Shown: in pieces, positions 1 to 8,138 of the stretch
Numbering within the stretch: position 1 is the first letter of the stretch
Layout of the letters: the number at the start of each line of letters is the position of its first letter
Assembly (NCBI GenBank): GCA_902826215.1
Contig: CADEDY010000002.1
Span: 186,001 to 250,000 of the forward strand
DNA: 64,000 bases
Direction: 5' to 3'
DNA from: an uncultured Bacteroidota bacterium
GTDB taxonomy: Bacteria > Bacteroidota > Bacteroidia > Flavobacteriales_F > PHOS-HE28
Translations under genes and position numbers: made by a program
Notes under the pieces: model-generated
Database searches by the model: none
What the model was told of the DNA's origin: nothing
Seen by the model: only the letters and a program-made list of their open reading frames with translations

Positions 1-538
1 CCAGTGGAACGAGGTACTCACGCCATTGGAACGGGCGGATCACAGAGACGGAGGCCCAAACGACCACGACCAGAAAGGCATACGGCACGTAGAACATCGA
101 AGCCAGACCAAGTAGGATACCTGCGTCGAAAAGCCTCGCCAGTGCTGGTCCTCCGCTGTTCATGCTCCAGGTACGCCGCATTGCGAAGACCACGAAGGGC
201 ATGCCGAGCAGGGACGGACCAAGTGCGCCAGGGCTGGAAAGCACCGCCAAGCATACCGGAAAAAGCAGGACGGGCAAGTGGTTCCGGCGATCCACGAGCT
301 CGCACTCGTTCATCAACACCGTGATCTGGATCGCGAGGATCCCGATGGTAAGGATGTGGACCAAAGCGAAACCTCGGGGGGCATTGCTGAACCAAGCGTT
401 CAAGATGCTTTGGAACGGCATGGCATCCGATACGAGTACGGGCGCCGCACGGAAGTGGCCGAGGAAGAGCGCGGGAAGCAGTACCAGCAAAGCGATAAGT
501 ACGCCGGGTTGGTTGCTGCGGAAGAGGTGAGTGAGCAT
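1..538 (-). CDS. DUF6427-like membrane protein (3' end cut by window edge)
   Basis: The frame read leftward from the ATG at 538 stays open to the window edge, giving about 179 residues with no stop. It begins MLTHLFRSNQPG and has several hydrophobic segments (LIALLVLLPALFLG, FALVHILTIGILAIQITVLM, LLFPVCLAVLSSPGALG, FLVVVVWASVSVIRP), so it is a polytopic inner-membrane protein. Length, N-terminus and position next to DUF6341 and purD match the uncharacterised Bacteroidota family DUF6427. Function is unknown. It is divergent from the small gene at 593. The family assignment is from memory of this neighbourhood; the membrane nature is plain from the sequence. Confidence 0.72.
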   Translation of the reverse strand, partial: MLTHLFRSNQPGVLIALLVLLPALFLGHFRAAPVLVSDAMPFQSILNAWFSNAPRGFALVHILTIGILAIQITVLMNECELVDRRNHLPVLLFPVCLAVLSSPGALGPSLLGMPFVVFAMRRTWSMNSGGPALARLFDAGILLGLASMFYVPYAFLVVVVWASVSVIRPFQWREYLVPL

Positions 539-592
539 ACTGGACAATGGATCCGGTCAGCGATCTATCTTTGGCCGGTCAAGCCCGAAAAC

Positions 593-772
593 ATGCAGCA
601 GATCTCCTTTGCCATCGGTCATTTCCTTGAGGACACCTTCAAGATCCTTTCCGCCATGGGCTGGATGCCGGTGATCGGGATCTCCATTGTACTGGGTCTA
701 GGGTTCCTTTATTGGATGAACCTACAGGCCAAATACAGCCGCAAGGCCCAGAAGGACGGCACCCTTATTTAA
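593..772 (+). CDS. DUF6341-like small single-pass membrane protein
   Basis: A 59-residue protein beginning MQQISFAIGHFLEDTFKILS, with one membrane segment (WMPVIGISIVLGLGFLYWM) and a short basic tail. The frame is open further upstream to 278, but that part overlaps DUF6427 antisense and looks non-coding, so I start at the ATG at 593. Small proteins of this type sit between DUF6427 and purD in Flavobacteriia (DUF6341). Function is unknown. Its last 8 bp overlap the convergent end of purD. Confidence 0.65.
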   Translation: MQQISFAIGHFLEDTFKILSAMGWMPVIGISIVLGLGFLYWMNLQAKYSRKAQKDGTLI

Positions 773-2081
773 CGGCTTGCTGGGCGCCTTTGCCCGTTGG
801 TTGTTTGATCACGTCCAGGCCGATATCCGGTCTCAGGTATTTTCCTTCGTAAGCGATCAACGCTGCGCTCCTTTGCGCGGCGAGGATGGCTTGCTCTAGA
901 TCCTTTCCGAACGAGGTCACGGCCAGTACACGGCCACCTGCGGTCACCAATGTGTCGCCTTTCAGTGCGGTGCCGCTTTGGAATACGTAGGCATCACGCA
1001 CCAGCTCCAGCCCATTGATCGGTGCTCCGGTCTCGAAGTCGTTGGGGTAGCCTTCGTTGGCGAGCACCACGGTCACCGCCGTGCGATCATCCACATCCAC
1101 ATGCCGTTCGCTCAACGTGCCGGATGCGATCCCTTCAAAGAGATCCAGAAGATCGCTTCTTAAACGGGGGAGTATGGCCTGTGTTTCGGGGTCGCCCAAG
1201 CGCACATTGTATTCGATCACGTACGGCTCGCCATTCACGTTCATCAGCCCCATGAACAGGAACCCGCTGTATGCGATGCCTTCCTTGCGCAAGCCCCGTA
1301 TCGTGGGTGCTGCAACACGGTCATGCACTTTCTGCATGAAGTCCTTATCGGCGAACGGCACTGGAGAGACCGCACCCATGCCACCGGTGTTCGGGCCGGT
1401 ATCGCCAACGCCGATGCGCTTGTAGTCCTTGGCTGCGGGTAACATCTTGAACGCTTCCCCATCGGTGATGAGGAAAGCTGATAGTTCCACCCCCTTGAGG
1501 AATTGCTCGATCACCACGCGCGATCCAGCGGCGCCGAAGCGACCACCTTCCAGCATGTCCTTCAACACTTTCGCTGCTTCCTTGCGGTCGCTCGTGATCA
1601 CCACGCCCTTGCCGCTGGCCAAGCCATCCGCTTTGATCACGAATGGGGGTGTTACCCGTTCGATGTGCTCCACGGCTGCCTTCAATTCGCCTTGGCCGAA
1701 GACACGATGCGCCGCTGTCGGGATGTTGTGACGGAACATGAACTCCTTGGCGAATTCCTTGCTGCCCTCCAGTCGCGCGCCGGCCTGCTTCGGGCCGATG
1801 ACGGTGACGATGTCCTTGAGCTGCGGATCGGCCACGATGCGATCATGCAAGCCATCCACCAACGGCGCTTCGGGTCCTACGACCACGATGCGGATCCGCT
1901 TCTCGAGCAGGAAGGCACGGAGCTTCTTCTGGTCGTTGAGGTCCAGGTCCACATTGCGCCCATGGCGAACGGTGCCGGGGTTGCCGGGTGTAACGTAGAG
2001 CTCATCGAGCAAGGAGCTCTGCGCGATCTTCCACGCCATGGCGTGTTCCCTTCCCCCGCCGCCGATCAATAGAACGTTCAT
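765..2081 (-). CDS. purD: Phosphoribosylamine-glycine ligase
   Basis: This enzyme joins phosphoribosylamine and glycine using ATP in the second step of de novo purine synthesis, in the cytoplasm. The protein is 438 residues, normal for GARS. It starts MNVLLIGGGGREHAMAWKIA, the typical PurD N-domain with its glycine-rich loop. The ATP-grasp core follows (FVIKADGLASGKGVV) and then the GGMGAVSPVP and YNVRLGDPETQ motifs. The ATG at 2081 is preferred over an upstream in-frame extension because the family begins exactly at this residue. It stands alone rather than in a pur operon. Confidence 0.97.
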   Translation of the reverse strand: MNVLLIGGGGREHAMAWKIAQSSLLDELYVTPGNPGTVRHGRNVDLDLNDQKKLRAFLLEKRIRIVVVGPEAPLVDGLHDRIVADPQLKDIVTVIGPKQAGARLEGSKEFAKEFMFRHNIPTAAHRVFGQGELKAAVEHIERVTPPFVIKADGLASGKGVVITSDRKEAAKVLKDMLEGGRFGAAGSRVVIEQFLKGVELSAFLITDGEAFKMLPAAKDYKRIGVGDTGPNTGGMGAVSPVPFADKDFMQKVHDRVAAPTIRGLRKEGIAYSGFLFMGLMNVNGEPYVIEYNVRLGDPETQAILPRLRSDLLDLFEGIASGTLSERHVDVDDRTAVTVVLANEGYPNDFETGAPINGLELVRDAYVFQSGTALKGDTLVTAGGRVLAVTSFGKDLEQAILAAQRSAALIAYEGKYLRPDIGLDVIKQPTGKGAQQAVK

Positions 2082-2147
2082 CTCAAGTGCCTTTCGCACA
2101 AAGGAACAGTGCTCCACTGCGGGATCGAAATGTTGTTTTCAACAAAT

Positions 2148-2187
2148 GAACAACGCCGCGCACCCCAAGGGACACGCGGCGTTGTTC
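2148..2187 (-). terminator. Hairpin terminator of the thioredoxin-like gene
   Basis: A perfect 13-bp inverted repeat (GAACAACGCCGCG at 2148-2160, complement at 2175-2187) with a 14-nt loop begins 13 bp past the stop of the minus-strand thioredoxin-like gene. The U-tract on the minus strand is weak (ATTTGTTG), so termination strength is uncertain, but position and stem length fit. Confidence 0.7.
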
Positions 2188-2200
2188 GTGGTATCGGTGA

Positions 2201-2839
2201 TCAATGCTTGTGCTCTACAGCAACGCGCTTGATACTGCATCCAACGTTACGCGTGGTCGCCGGGTCGATCGCCTTTCCCTCGGCCAAGTTCGCAATGGCC
2301 TTTTGCACGTAGTGTTCCTTCACCTCGGAAGCACTTCCCACATTGTCATCGATCGCACCTTTGTAAGCGAGCTTCATGTCCTTGTCGAACAGGAATACGT
2401 GGGGTGTGGTTCGAGCACCGAATGCATCGGCTACCACGTTGCCCTCATCCAGTACATACGAGCCGCTGTACTTCTTCTCCTTGTAACGGGCCTGCATATC
2501 AGCGAAGCCATCACCACCATCGCGTTTGGCTTCGTTGCTGTTCACGAAGACCACACCCACGCCAAAGCGTTGGCTGTAAGCGGCCAATTCCGGGTAGCGA
2601 CCTTCCCAACCTTCACTGCCTTCACTGCCGATCACGAATGGACAGGTGTTGCAAGAGAAGACGACAAGCAGGCCGGTGCGGCCCATGGCGTCCTTCAGGG
2701 AGAGTTCCTTGCCGTTCACATCCTTCATCTTCACTTCCGCAGCGGGCATGGCGCTGCCGATCGCGAGATCGGGAAGGGGTTCATGGGGCATGACGGTGAA
2801 TGTGGTGAGAGCAATGAGCGCAGCTGCTTTGAGGATCAT
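2201..2839 (-). CDS. Thioredoxin-fold (AhpC/TSA-like) exported protein
   Basis: A 212-residue protein with an N-terminal signal-like segment (MILKAAALIALTTFTVMP) followed by a redoxin domain. The pattern LVVFSCNTCPFV carries a CNTC (CxxC) pair at the position of the thioredoxin active site, and TPHVFLFDKD is the usual cis-Pro region. It is probably a periplasmic thiol-disulfide protein of the TlpA/AhpC-TSA superfamily; the substrate is unknown. The start at 2839 is chosen because the upstream extension is low quality and because a TACCTTCG box lies just upstream. It has its own promoter and terminator. Confidence 0.82.
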   Translation of the reverse strand: MILKAAALIALTTFTVMPHEPLPDLAIGSAMPAAEVKMKDVNGKELSLKDAMGRTGLLVVFSCNTCPFVIGSEGSEGWEGRYPELAAYSQRFGVGVVFVNSNEAKRDGGDGFADMQARYKEKKYSGSYVLDEGNVVADAFGARTTPHVFLFDKDMKLAYKGAIDDNVGSASEVKEHYVQKAIANLAEGKAIDPATTRNVGCSIKRVAVEHKH

Positions 2840-2866
2840 GTTCGAGGCTATAATGTGTGATCGGTA

Positions 2867-2874
2867 CGAAGGTA
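2867..2874 (-). promoter_or_regulatory. Putative -7 box (TACCTTCG) for the thioredoxin-like gene
   Basis: Reads TACCTTCG on the minus strand, one base from the Bacteroidota -7 consensus TAnnTTTG, 27 nt before the ATG at 2839. Confidence 0.5.
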
Positions 2875-2945
2875 TCCCAAGCAGCAGGTTTCGTGCCGAA
2901 ATGAGCCGAACGGTCTGCGGCCTACCATTGGAGACCCTACATGGG

Positions 2946-3587
2946 CTACTTGACCAGACCCGACTTGATCGCCACACGGACCAAGCCCGCGAGGTTGTGG
3001 ATGTCCAGCTTCTTCATCAGGTTGGTCCGGTGGGTATCCACCGTGCGTGGGCTGATGAAGAGCCGTTCGCCGATCTCCTTGTTGCCCAGGCCTTCCGCCA
3101 AGGCAGCGAGCACTTCCACTTCCCGTTCGCTCAATCCAGCGAGCAACGTGCTGTTCTCCTGCACCTTGCCGCGCTCCTCCATGAGCGATGCCAGCAGGTC
3201 GCTACTGAAGTGTTTTCGACCTGCATGGACATTCCGGATCGCGAGCAATACTTCATCTTTTCCGGCACTTTTTACAAGGTAACCGTCCGCACCACTCTTC
3301 ATCAGCCGTTCCACCATGGCGGGTTCTTCGTGCATACTGAGTACGATCACCTTGGGGCGGTCTTCGCGAGCCTGGATCCGACCCACGAGTTCCGCGCCGT
3401 CCATCTCCGGCATGTCGAGGTCCGTGAGCAGCACATCGGTTTGAACATGATCCAGCAGGAACAGTGCCTCCACACCGTTCTGTGCGGTACCCACGCACTC
3501 AATATCCGGAACTTCGGCAAGGAGACGCTGTAGGCCGTCGATCACGATCCGATGGTCGTCACACAGCACGATACGGATGGGTTGCAT
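2946..3587 (-). CDS. NarL/LuxR-type response regulator
   Basis: 213 residues: an N-terminal receiver domain (IRIVLCDDHRIVIDGL, phospho-acceptor Asp in LLTDLDMPEMDG, switch Lys in GYLVKSAGKDE) and a C-terminal LuxR helix-turn-helix (LSEREVEVLAALAEGLGNKEIGERLFISPRTVDTH, about residues 150-184). It starts 26 bp after the TPR histidine kinase, which is surely its partner. It probably binds DNA as a dimer once phosphorylated; target genes are unknown. Confidence 0.95.
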   Translation of the reverse strand: MQPIRIVLCDDHRIVIDGLQRLLAEVPDIECVGTAQNGVEALFLLDHVQTDVLLTDLDMPEMDGAELVGRIQAREDRPKVIVLSMHEEPAMVERLMKSGADGYLVKSAGKDEVLLAIRNVHAGRKHFSSDLLASLMEERGKVQENSTLLAGLSEREVEVLAALAEGLGNKEIGERLFISPRTVDTHRTNLMKKLDIHNLAGLVRVAIKSGLVK

Positions 3588-3613
3588 GCCGCGAAGGAAC
3601 GGATCGTACCGGT

Positions 3614-5581
3614 CTAAGGCAACGGTATTCGCAAGGTGGCCGAGCTACCTCCATTCGCAACCCTCTCGAAACCGATCGTTCCGTGCATCACTCGGGCACG
3701 ATCCATCATGTTGCGCATCCCCAATCCATCCCTTTGCAGGTCGGGATCGAAACCCTGCCCATTGTCCACGACGATCATGATCAAATGGCCTTTGTTGCGC
3801 AAGAGCTGCACGTTCACTTCCGTGGCTTGCGCGTGTTTCAGAATGTTGTTCACCAGTTCCTGCGCAATACGGAATACGCCGATCTCGATCTCGGAGGGCA
3901 GCCGTTCTTCGAGTCCGAATTGTTCGAATTCGTAGCGCATTGTTGGTGCAGGTATCGCTTTACGCAACATGTCCTCGATCGCCGGAGCTAGGCCCAGTTC
4001 ACCCAAGGCACGCGGCATCATGCGGTGCGCGATCCCGCGCACATCCCGTCCGGCATCGTCGGCGATAGTGCGCACATCGGCGATGTGCTGCCGTTCCGCA
4101 GGCATCGCAATGGCCACGCGCTCCCCAAGATCTTCCAAGCGGTATTTCAATCCGGTCAATTGCTGGCCAACACCATCGTGCAACTCCGCAGCAATGTGTT
4201 TCCGTTCCGCTTCGGTGCTCGCGATCACGGCTTTCAACCCTTTTTCGCGTTCGGCGATCAGTTCTTGGTTGAGCCGAGCAGTATGGCGCGCGCGCTGGCG
4301 CGAAATGAAGAGTGCCGCCAGAGCGATCAGAAGCAACAATCCCGTGATCAAGGCGCCTTGTATGAGGCGACGTCGTTGGATCTCGGATCGTTGCGCTTCC
4401 TCCTTTTCCCGCGAAAGAGCCAATTCCTTTTCAGTCCGCTCGGTGTCGTATTTCACCTGCATGTCGCCGATCACGGTCAAGCGGTCCGCTTTGTACACAC
4501 TGTCCCTCAATGCGAGCAATTCACGTTGCCGCTCGATCGCACCGCGCAGATCGCCGGTCGCTTCAAGTGCTTTGATGTAACCGATGAGCGCACTCATGTG
4601 CTGATCCGCATAGCCCTGGTCCCGGCAGAGCATCAGGCTTTCTCGATAGTAAGGCAGAGAAGCATCGACCCGTCCGGTCTCGAGCAGCACGTTCGCGACA
4701 TTCAATCCGTAAGTGGCGCGGCCGGTATCATCACCGATCTCTGTGGCCAGTTCCAGTGCTTTCCGGTAGAAAAGGAGACCTGTTGCATCATCACCACGAG
4801 ACCGCGCGATCACACCCATTTCGTTGTTGAGGCCGGCGATCTCCTGCTTCATACCCAGTGATCCGAACATGATCAACGCTTCTTTGCCGACAACCTCTGC
4901 CTCCTCGAGCTTCTTGCTTTGCTCCAATACCTGGCAAAGCTGGCCCAGGTTAGTTGCGAGCGGATAGCTCACGCCTTGGTCACGCAACTGTTCCACGGTT
5001 GCACGAATGATCTTTTCTGCTTCGTGCAGATCACCCATTTGCTGGTACAAATGCCCGATGTTCCCTCGCACCTGTGCCGCATGTGGTAGATCTCCGACCT
5101 GTTCGTAGATCGCTGCCGCCGCGTAGTTGTGCACCAAGGCCGAGTCGAAGTTCATCTGGTCCGTGTATGCAACGGCGATCTTGCTATGCGAGGCAGCTGC
5201 GCCGATGGTATCCCCGAGTGAACGCCTGATCAGCAATGCCCGCATGTTGAGGTCGATGGCCCGCTTGAGGTGACCGAGACGGAATTCGGTGATCGAAAGA
5301 TCATTGGCCGCTTGGGCAACAGCAGCACTGTCCTTCAAAGTCTCAGCGATTTTCAAGGCTTCCAGACCGTAGGCCAAAGCTGCCGCAGCGTCATGCATGC
5401 CGAGCTCCCACTGGATGTCTCCCAACAGCGCCACCCGTTCCTTGCCCCGGTATTCCGGTAGGATCCGGATCAAACTGTCGACGATGCTCTGCGAAAAGGC
5501 CGTCCAACTGACCAACACGGTCAGGACCAGTGCGACATTGCGCTTGGGGTCGATAAATGACTTCGAGCCGAAGCGTTGCAT
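3614..5581 (-). CDS. TPR-containing sensor histidine kinase (HisKA_3 type)
   Basis: 655 residues. A signal-like hydrophobic segment (VALVLTVLVSWTAFSQS) is followed by a long TPR array (about residues 40-380, repeats with GDLHEAEKI- and ATGLLFYRKALELA-like helices). Then come a membrane helix (ALITGLLLLIALAALFIS, about 410-430), a HisKA_3 dimerisation helix with His about 468 (HIAAELHDGVGQQL) and a HATPase_c domain (VDNGQGFDP, DGLGMRNM). The TPR region would be periplasmic. The ATG at 5581 is chosen because it sits 10 bp after the glycosyltransferase stop and begins just before the signal segment. It feeds the LuxR-type regulator downstream. Confidence 0.92.
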   Translation of the reverse strand: MQRFGSKSFIDPKRNVALVLTVLVSWTAFSQSIVDSLIRILPEYRGKERVALLGDIQWELGMHDAAAALAYGLEALKIAETLKDSAAVAQAANDLSITEFRLGHLKRAIDLNMRALLIRRSLGDTIGAAASHSKIAVAYTDQMNFDSALVHNYAAAAIYEQVGDLPHAAQVRGNIGHLYQQMGDLHEAEKIIRATVEQLRDQGVSYPLATNLGQLCQVLEQSKKLEEAEVVGKEALIMFGSLGMKQEIAGLNNEMGVIARSRGDDATGLLFYRKALELATEIGDDTGRATYGLNVANVLLETGRVDASLPYYRESLMLCRDQGYADQHMSALIGYIKALEATGDLRGAIERQRELLALRDSVYKADRLTVIGDMQVKYDTERTEKELALSREKEEAQRSEIQRRRLIQGALITGLLLLIALAALFISRQRARHTARLNQELIAEREKGLKAVIASTEAERKHIAAELHDGVGQQLTGLKYRLEDLGERVAIAMPAERQHIADVRTIADDAGRDVRGIAHRMMPRALGELGLAPAIEDMLRKAIPAPTMRYEFEQFGLEERLPSEIEIGVFRIAQELVNNILKHAQATEVNVQLLRNKGHLIMIVVDNGQGFDPDLQRDGLGMRNMMDRARVMHGTIGFERVANGGSSATLRIPLP

Positions 5582-5591
5582 CCACCTTTGA

Positions 5592-6455
5592 TCAATGACT
5601 TCTGTTCTTCCAGTGCCATGTCGGCTTGGCCACATTGTGCAAGCGTCGTTGTGCAGAGACGCCGGTCGCCGGATCCGCGTCGTAGACCGCATAGTCGAAG
5701 GGTTCTTGTCTGTAGTATCCGTCCATGAACTTGCGCGCATAATCCGCTCCACGCACAAGATGCTCTGTAGCGCGATGCCAAGGGGACAAAGCACCATACA
5801 CCGAGCGGGTCTCCTTCACAGCTTGCGGGCTCATGCCCAGGTTGCCGCCATCATCCACGAAGGTGGAAAGGAAGCGTGGGATCCGCAGCATGCGCGCACC
5901 GCGGTCATTCAGTGTCTTCAACCAAGCCCAGTCGCCCATGGCCTTCCATTGAGGATCGAAAAGCACAGCGTCCGGACCGGTGACCAACTTGGCGCGGAAG
6001 AAAAGCGAACTGCTCTGTACCGGTGTTCGCCCTAATCGCAGGATGCCTTTGGTCGGCACCACTGCCTTGCGATGGCAACCATACTCGTTCTTCGCATCCA
6101 CTACGACGGTGTCGCCGGCGACCATGTCCGCTTCAGGATGTTCCTCGAAGAATGCAGCGACCGCAGCGAGCGTGCCCGGTAGGTATTGCTCATCGCAGTT
6201 CAGCCAGGAGAAAACATCCCCAGTTCCTTTCAGGATCCCTCGGTTGATGGCATCGTACATGCCTTGGTCGGCTTCGGCAATGCCTTTTATATTGGGCTGC
6301 GTCAAGAGCCATTCACGCGTGCCATCCTTCGAACCTCCGTCCTGCACGATGTGCTCTACTTCGATACCCGGCTCCCGCTGATCAGCGATCGAAGCCGCAT
6401 TCAATCGGAGGTACTTGAGCTGACCGAAGCTGGGTGTGACGATGGTGAACTTCAT
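5592..6455 (-). CDS. Family 2 glycosyltransferase
   Basis: 287 residues with a GT-A fold start (MKFTIVTPSFGQLKYLRLNAASI), the VEHIVQDGGSKDGTREWL nucleotide-binding motif and FSWLNCDEQYLPGTL, where the DxD-like metal site would be. It transfers a sugar from an activated donor to an unknown acceptor, at the cytoplasmic face. It lies between the acyl-CoA carboxylase subunit (42 bp upstream) and the sensor kinase (10 bp downstream), so it is probably co-transcribed with them; this context does not reveal the acceptor. A TTG two codons upstream is an alternative start. Confidence 0.88.
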   Translation of the reverse strand: MKFTIVTPSFGQLKYLRLNAASIADQREPGIEVEHIVQDGGSKDGTREWLLTQPNIKGIAEADQGMYDAINRGILKGTGDVFSWLNCDEQYLPGTLAAVAAFFEEHPEADMVAGDTVVVDAKNEYGCHRKAVVPTKGILRLGRTPVQSSSLFFRAKLVTGPDAVLFDPQWKAMGDWAWLKTLNDRGARMLRIPRFLSTFVDDGGNLGMSPQAVKETRSVYGALSPWHRATEHLVRGADYARKFMDGYYRQEPFDYAVYDADPATGVSAQRRLHNVAKPTWHWKNRSH

Positions 6456-6497
6456 CTGCAAGCGCCGTTGATCGCGGCGAAGCCGCTGTTACGCATG

Positions 6498-8039
6498 TCA
6501 GAGCGGAATGTTCCCATGCTTTTTGCGCGGCAACTTCGCCACTTTGTTCCGCAACATGTCCAAAGCCGCGATGATGCGTTGACGTGTTTCGCTCGGCCGT
6601 ATCACCGCGTCCACGTATCCGCGAGCCGCCGCCTCGTACGGGTTGGCGAACTGCAGTTTGTATTCGTTCTCTTTCTCATGCAGCTTGGCCTTCGGGTCCG
6701 TGGATCTGGCGATCTCGTTCTTGAAGATGATCTCGGCAGCGCCTTTCGCACCCATCACCGCGATCTCCGCACTGGGCCACGCGAAGTTCATGTCCGCGCC
6801 GATGTGCTTCGAGTTCATTACATCGTACGCCCCGCCATAGGCTTTGCGCGTGATCACCGTGATCCGTGGAACAGTTGCTTCACTGAAGGCATAGAGCAAC
6901 TTCGCTCCATGGTTGATGATGCCCCGCCACTCCTGATCCGTTCCCGGAAGGAAGCCCGGCACATCAACGAACACGAGCAATGGAATGTTGAATGCATCGC
7001 AGAAGCGAACGAAGCGCGCTGCTTTCACGCTCGCATCGATATCGAGAACGCCTGCGAGACTGGCGGGTTGGTTCGCCACGCAACCCACCGTGCGGCCCGC
7101 AACACGCGCGAATCCGACAACCATGTTGCGCGCGTATTCCGCATGCACTTCCATGCTGCTGTCCGGGTCGATCACCGCATTGAGCACCTCCCGGATATCA
7201 TATGGCTGGTTCGGATTGTCCGGGATGATCGAATCCAAAGAGGGACGAGTTTCATCCCCCGGCGTATAGGGGAGTGCCGGTGGTTCTTCTTCGCAATTGC
7301 TCGGGATGTAGGCCATCAATTGCCGCAACTGCCGAAGGGCATCAAGCTCGTTCGGCGCGGTCAAATGCGCGACACCGCTTTTGGAGGCGTGCGTGCTGGC
7401 ACCGCCGAGGTCCTCGCTGCTCACTTCTTCATGCGTCACGGTCTTCACCACGTTCGGGCCGGTCACGAACATGTAGCTGGTGCCCTCCGTCATCAATACG
7501 AAGTCGGTGAGCGCAGGGCTGTATACAGCACCTCCCGCACAGGGCCCAAGGATCGCGCTGATCTGGGGGATGACCCCGCTGGCGCGCACGTTCCGGTAGA
7601 AGATGTCCGCATACCCCGCGAGGCTCACCACACCCTCCTGGATACGCGCGCCGCCACTGTCGTTCAGCCCGATCAGCGGTGCACCGTTCTGCATGGCAAG
7701 ATCCATGATGCGGCAGATCTTCGCAGCATGTGCCTCTGCCAAGGAGCCGCCTAGCACCGTGAAGTCCTGTGAGAAGACATAGACCAAACGTCCATCGATG
7801 CGGCCGAATCCGGTGACAACGCCATCGCCAAGGAATACCTGATCCGCCAAACCGAAGTTGTCGCTGCGATGTGTGACAAGTTGGCCGATCTCCTCAAAGG
7901 AACCCTCATCCAACAAGAGGTCTACACGTTCACGTGCCGTGAGTTTGCCTTTCTTGTGTTGCGCTGCGATGCGCTCCACGCCACCACCGAGCATTGCTTG
8001 GGCGGTCTTGCTGTCGAGTGTGTCGAAGTGTTCCTTCAT
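6498..8039 (-). CDS. Acyl-CoA carboxylase beta (carboxyltransferase) subunit
   Basis: 513 residues, full length for the propionyl-/acetyl-CoA carboxylase beta family. It starts [20 protein letters not shown], then carries [37 protein letters not shown] and the oxyanion motifs GGARIQEGV and [13 protein letters not shown]. The C-terminal half has [15 protein letters not shown] and [11 protein letters not shown]. It moves the carboxyl group from carboxybiotin to an acyl-CoA. No biotin carboxylase or biotin carrier gene is next to it, so the substrate (propionyl- or other acyl-CoA) cannot be fixed. It is the first gene of a minus-strand operon with the glycosyltransferase, kinase and regulator. 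Confidence 0.95.
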   Translation of the reverse strand: MKEHFDTLDSKTAQAMLGGGVERIAAQHKKGKLTARERVDLLLDEGSFEEIGQLVTHRSDNFGLADQVFLGDGVVTGFGRIDGRLVYVFSQDFTVLGGSLAEAHAAKICRIMDLAMQNGAPLIGLNDSGGARIQEGVVSLAGYADIFYRNVRASGVIPQISAILGPCAGGAVYSPALTDFVLMTEGTSYMFVTGPNVVKTVTHEEVSSEDLGGASTHASKSGVAHLTAPNELDALRQLRQLMAYIPSNCEEEPPALPYTPGDETRPSLDSIIPDNPNQPYDIREVLNAVIDPDSSMEVHAEYARNMVVGFARVAGRTVGCVANQPASLAGVLDIDASVKAARFVRFCDAFNIPLLVFVDVPGFLPGTDQEWRGIINHGAKLLYAFSEATVPRITVITRKAYGGAYDVMNSKHIGADMNFAWPSAEIAVMGAKGAAEIIFKNEIARSTDPKAKLHEKENEYKLQFANPYEAAARGYVDAVIRPSETRQRIIAALDMLRNKVAKLPRKKHGNIPL

Positions 8040-8074
8040 GATCGGGGGGGGCGATGCCTTTGAAATGGGGTGGC

Positions 8075-8082
8075 CAAAGGTA
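8075..8082 (-). promoter_or_regulatory. Putative -7 box (TACCTTTG) for the carboxylase operon
   Basis: A perfect TAnnTTTG match on the minus strand, 35 nt before the ATG at 8039. It lies in the divergent region shared with the NIT kinase. Confidence 0.6.
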
Positions 8083-8123
8083 GAAGCCCAAGGAGCCTGA
8101 TCGTCGATAGGGGACGAGTACCT

Positions 8124-8131
8124 TACTTTCG
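8124..8131 (+). promoter_or_regulatory. Putative -7 box (TACTTTCG) for the NIT kinase
   Basis: One mismatch to TAnnTTTG, only 7 nt before the ATG at 8139, so the transcript would be leaderless or nearly so. Confidence 0.5.
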
Positions 8132-8138
8132 GGCGAAT

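Noticed and set aside
6186..7754. A 522-codon open frame on the plus strand
   Set aside because: It is antisense to the well-conserved acyl-CoA carboxylase gene; the composition is that of a high-G+C shadow frame with no recognisable motif.
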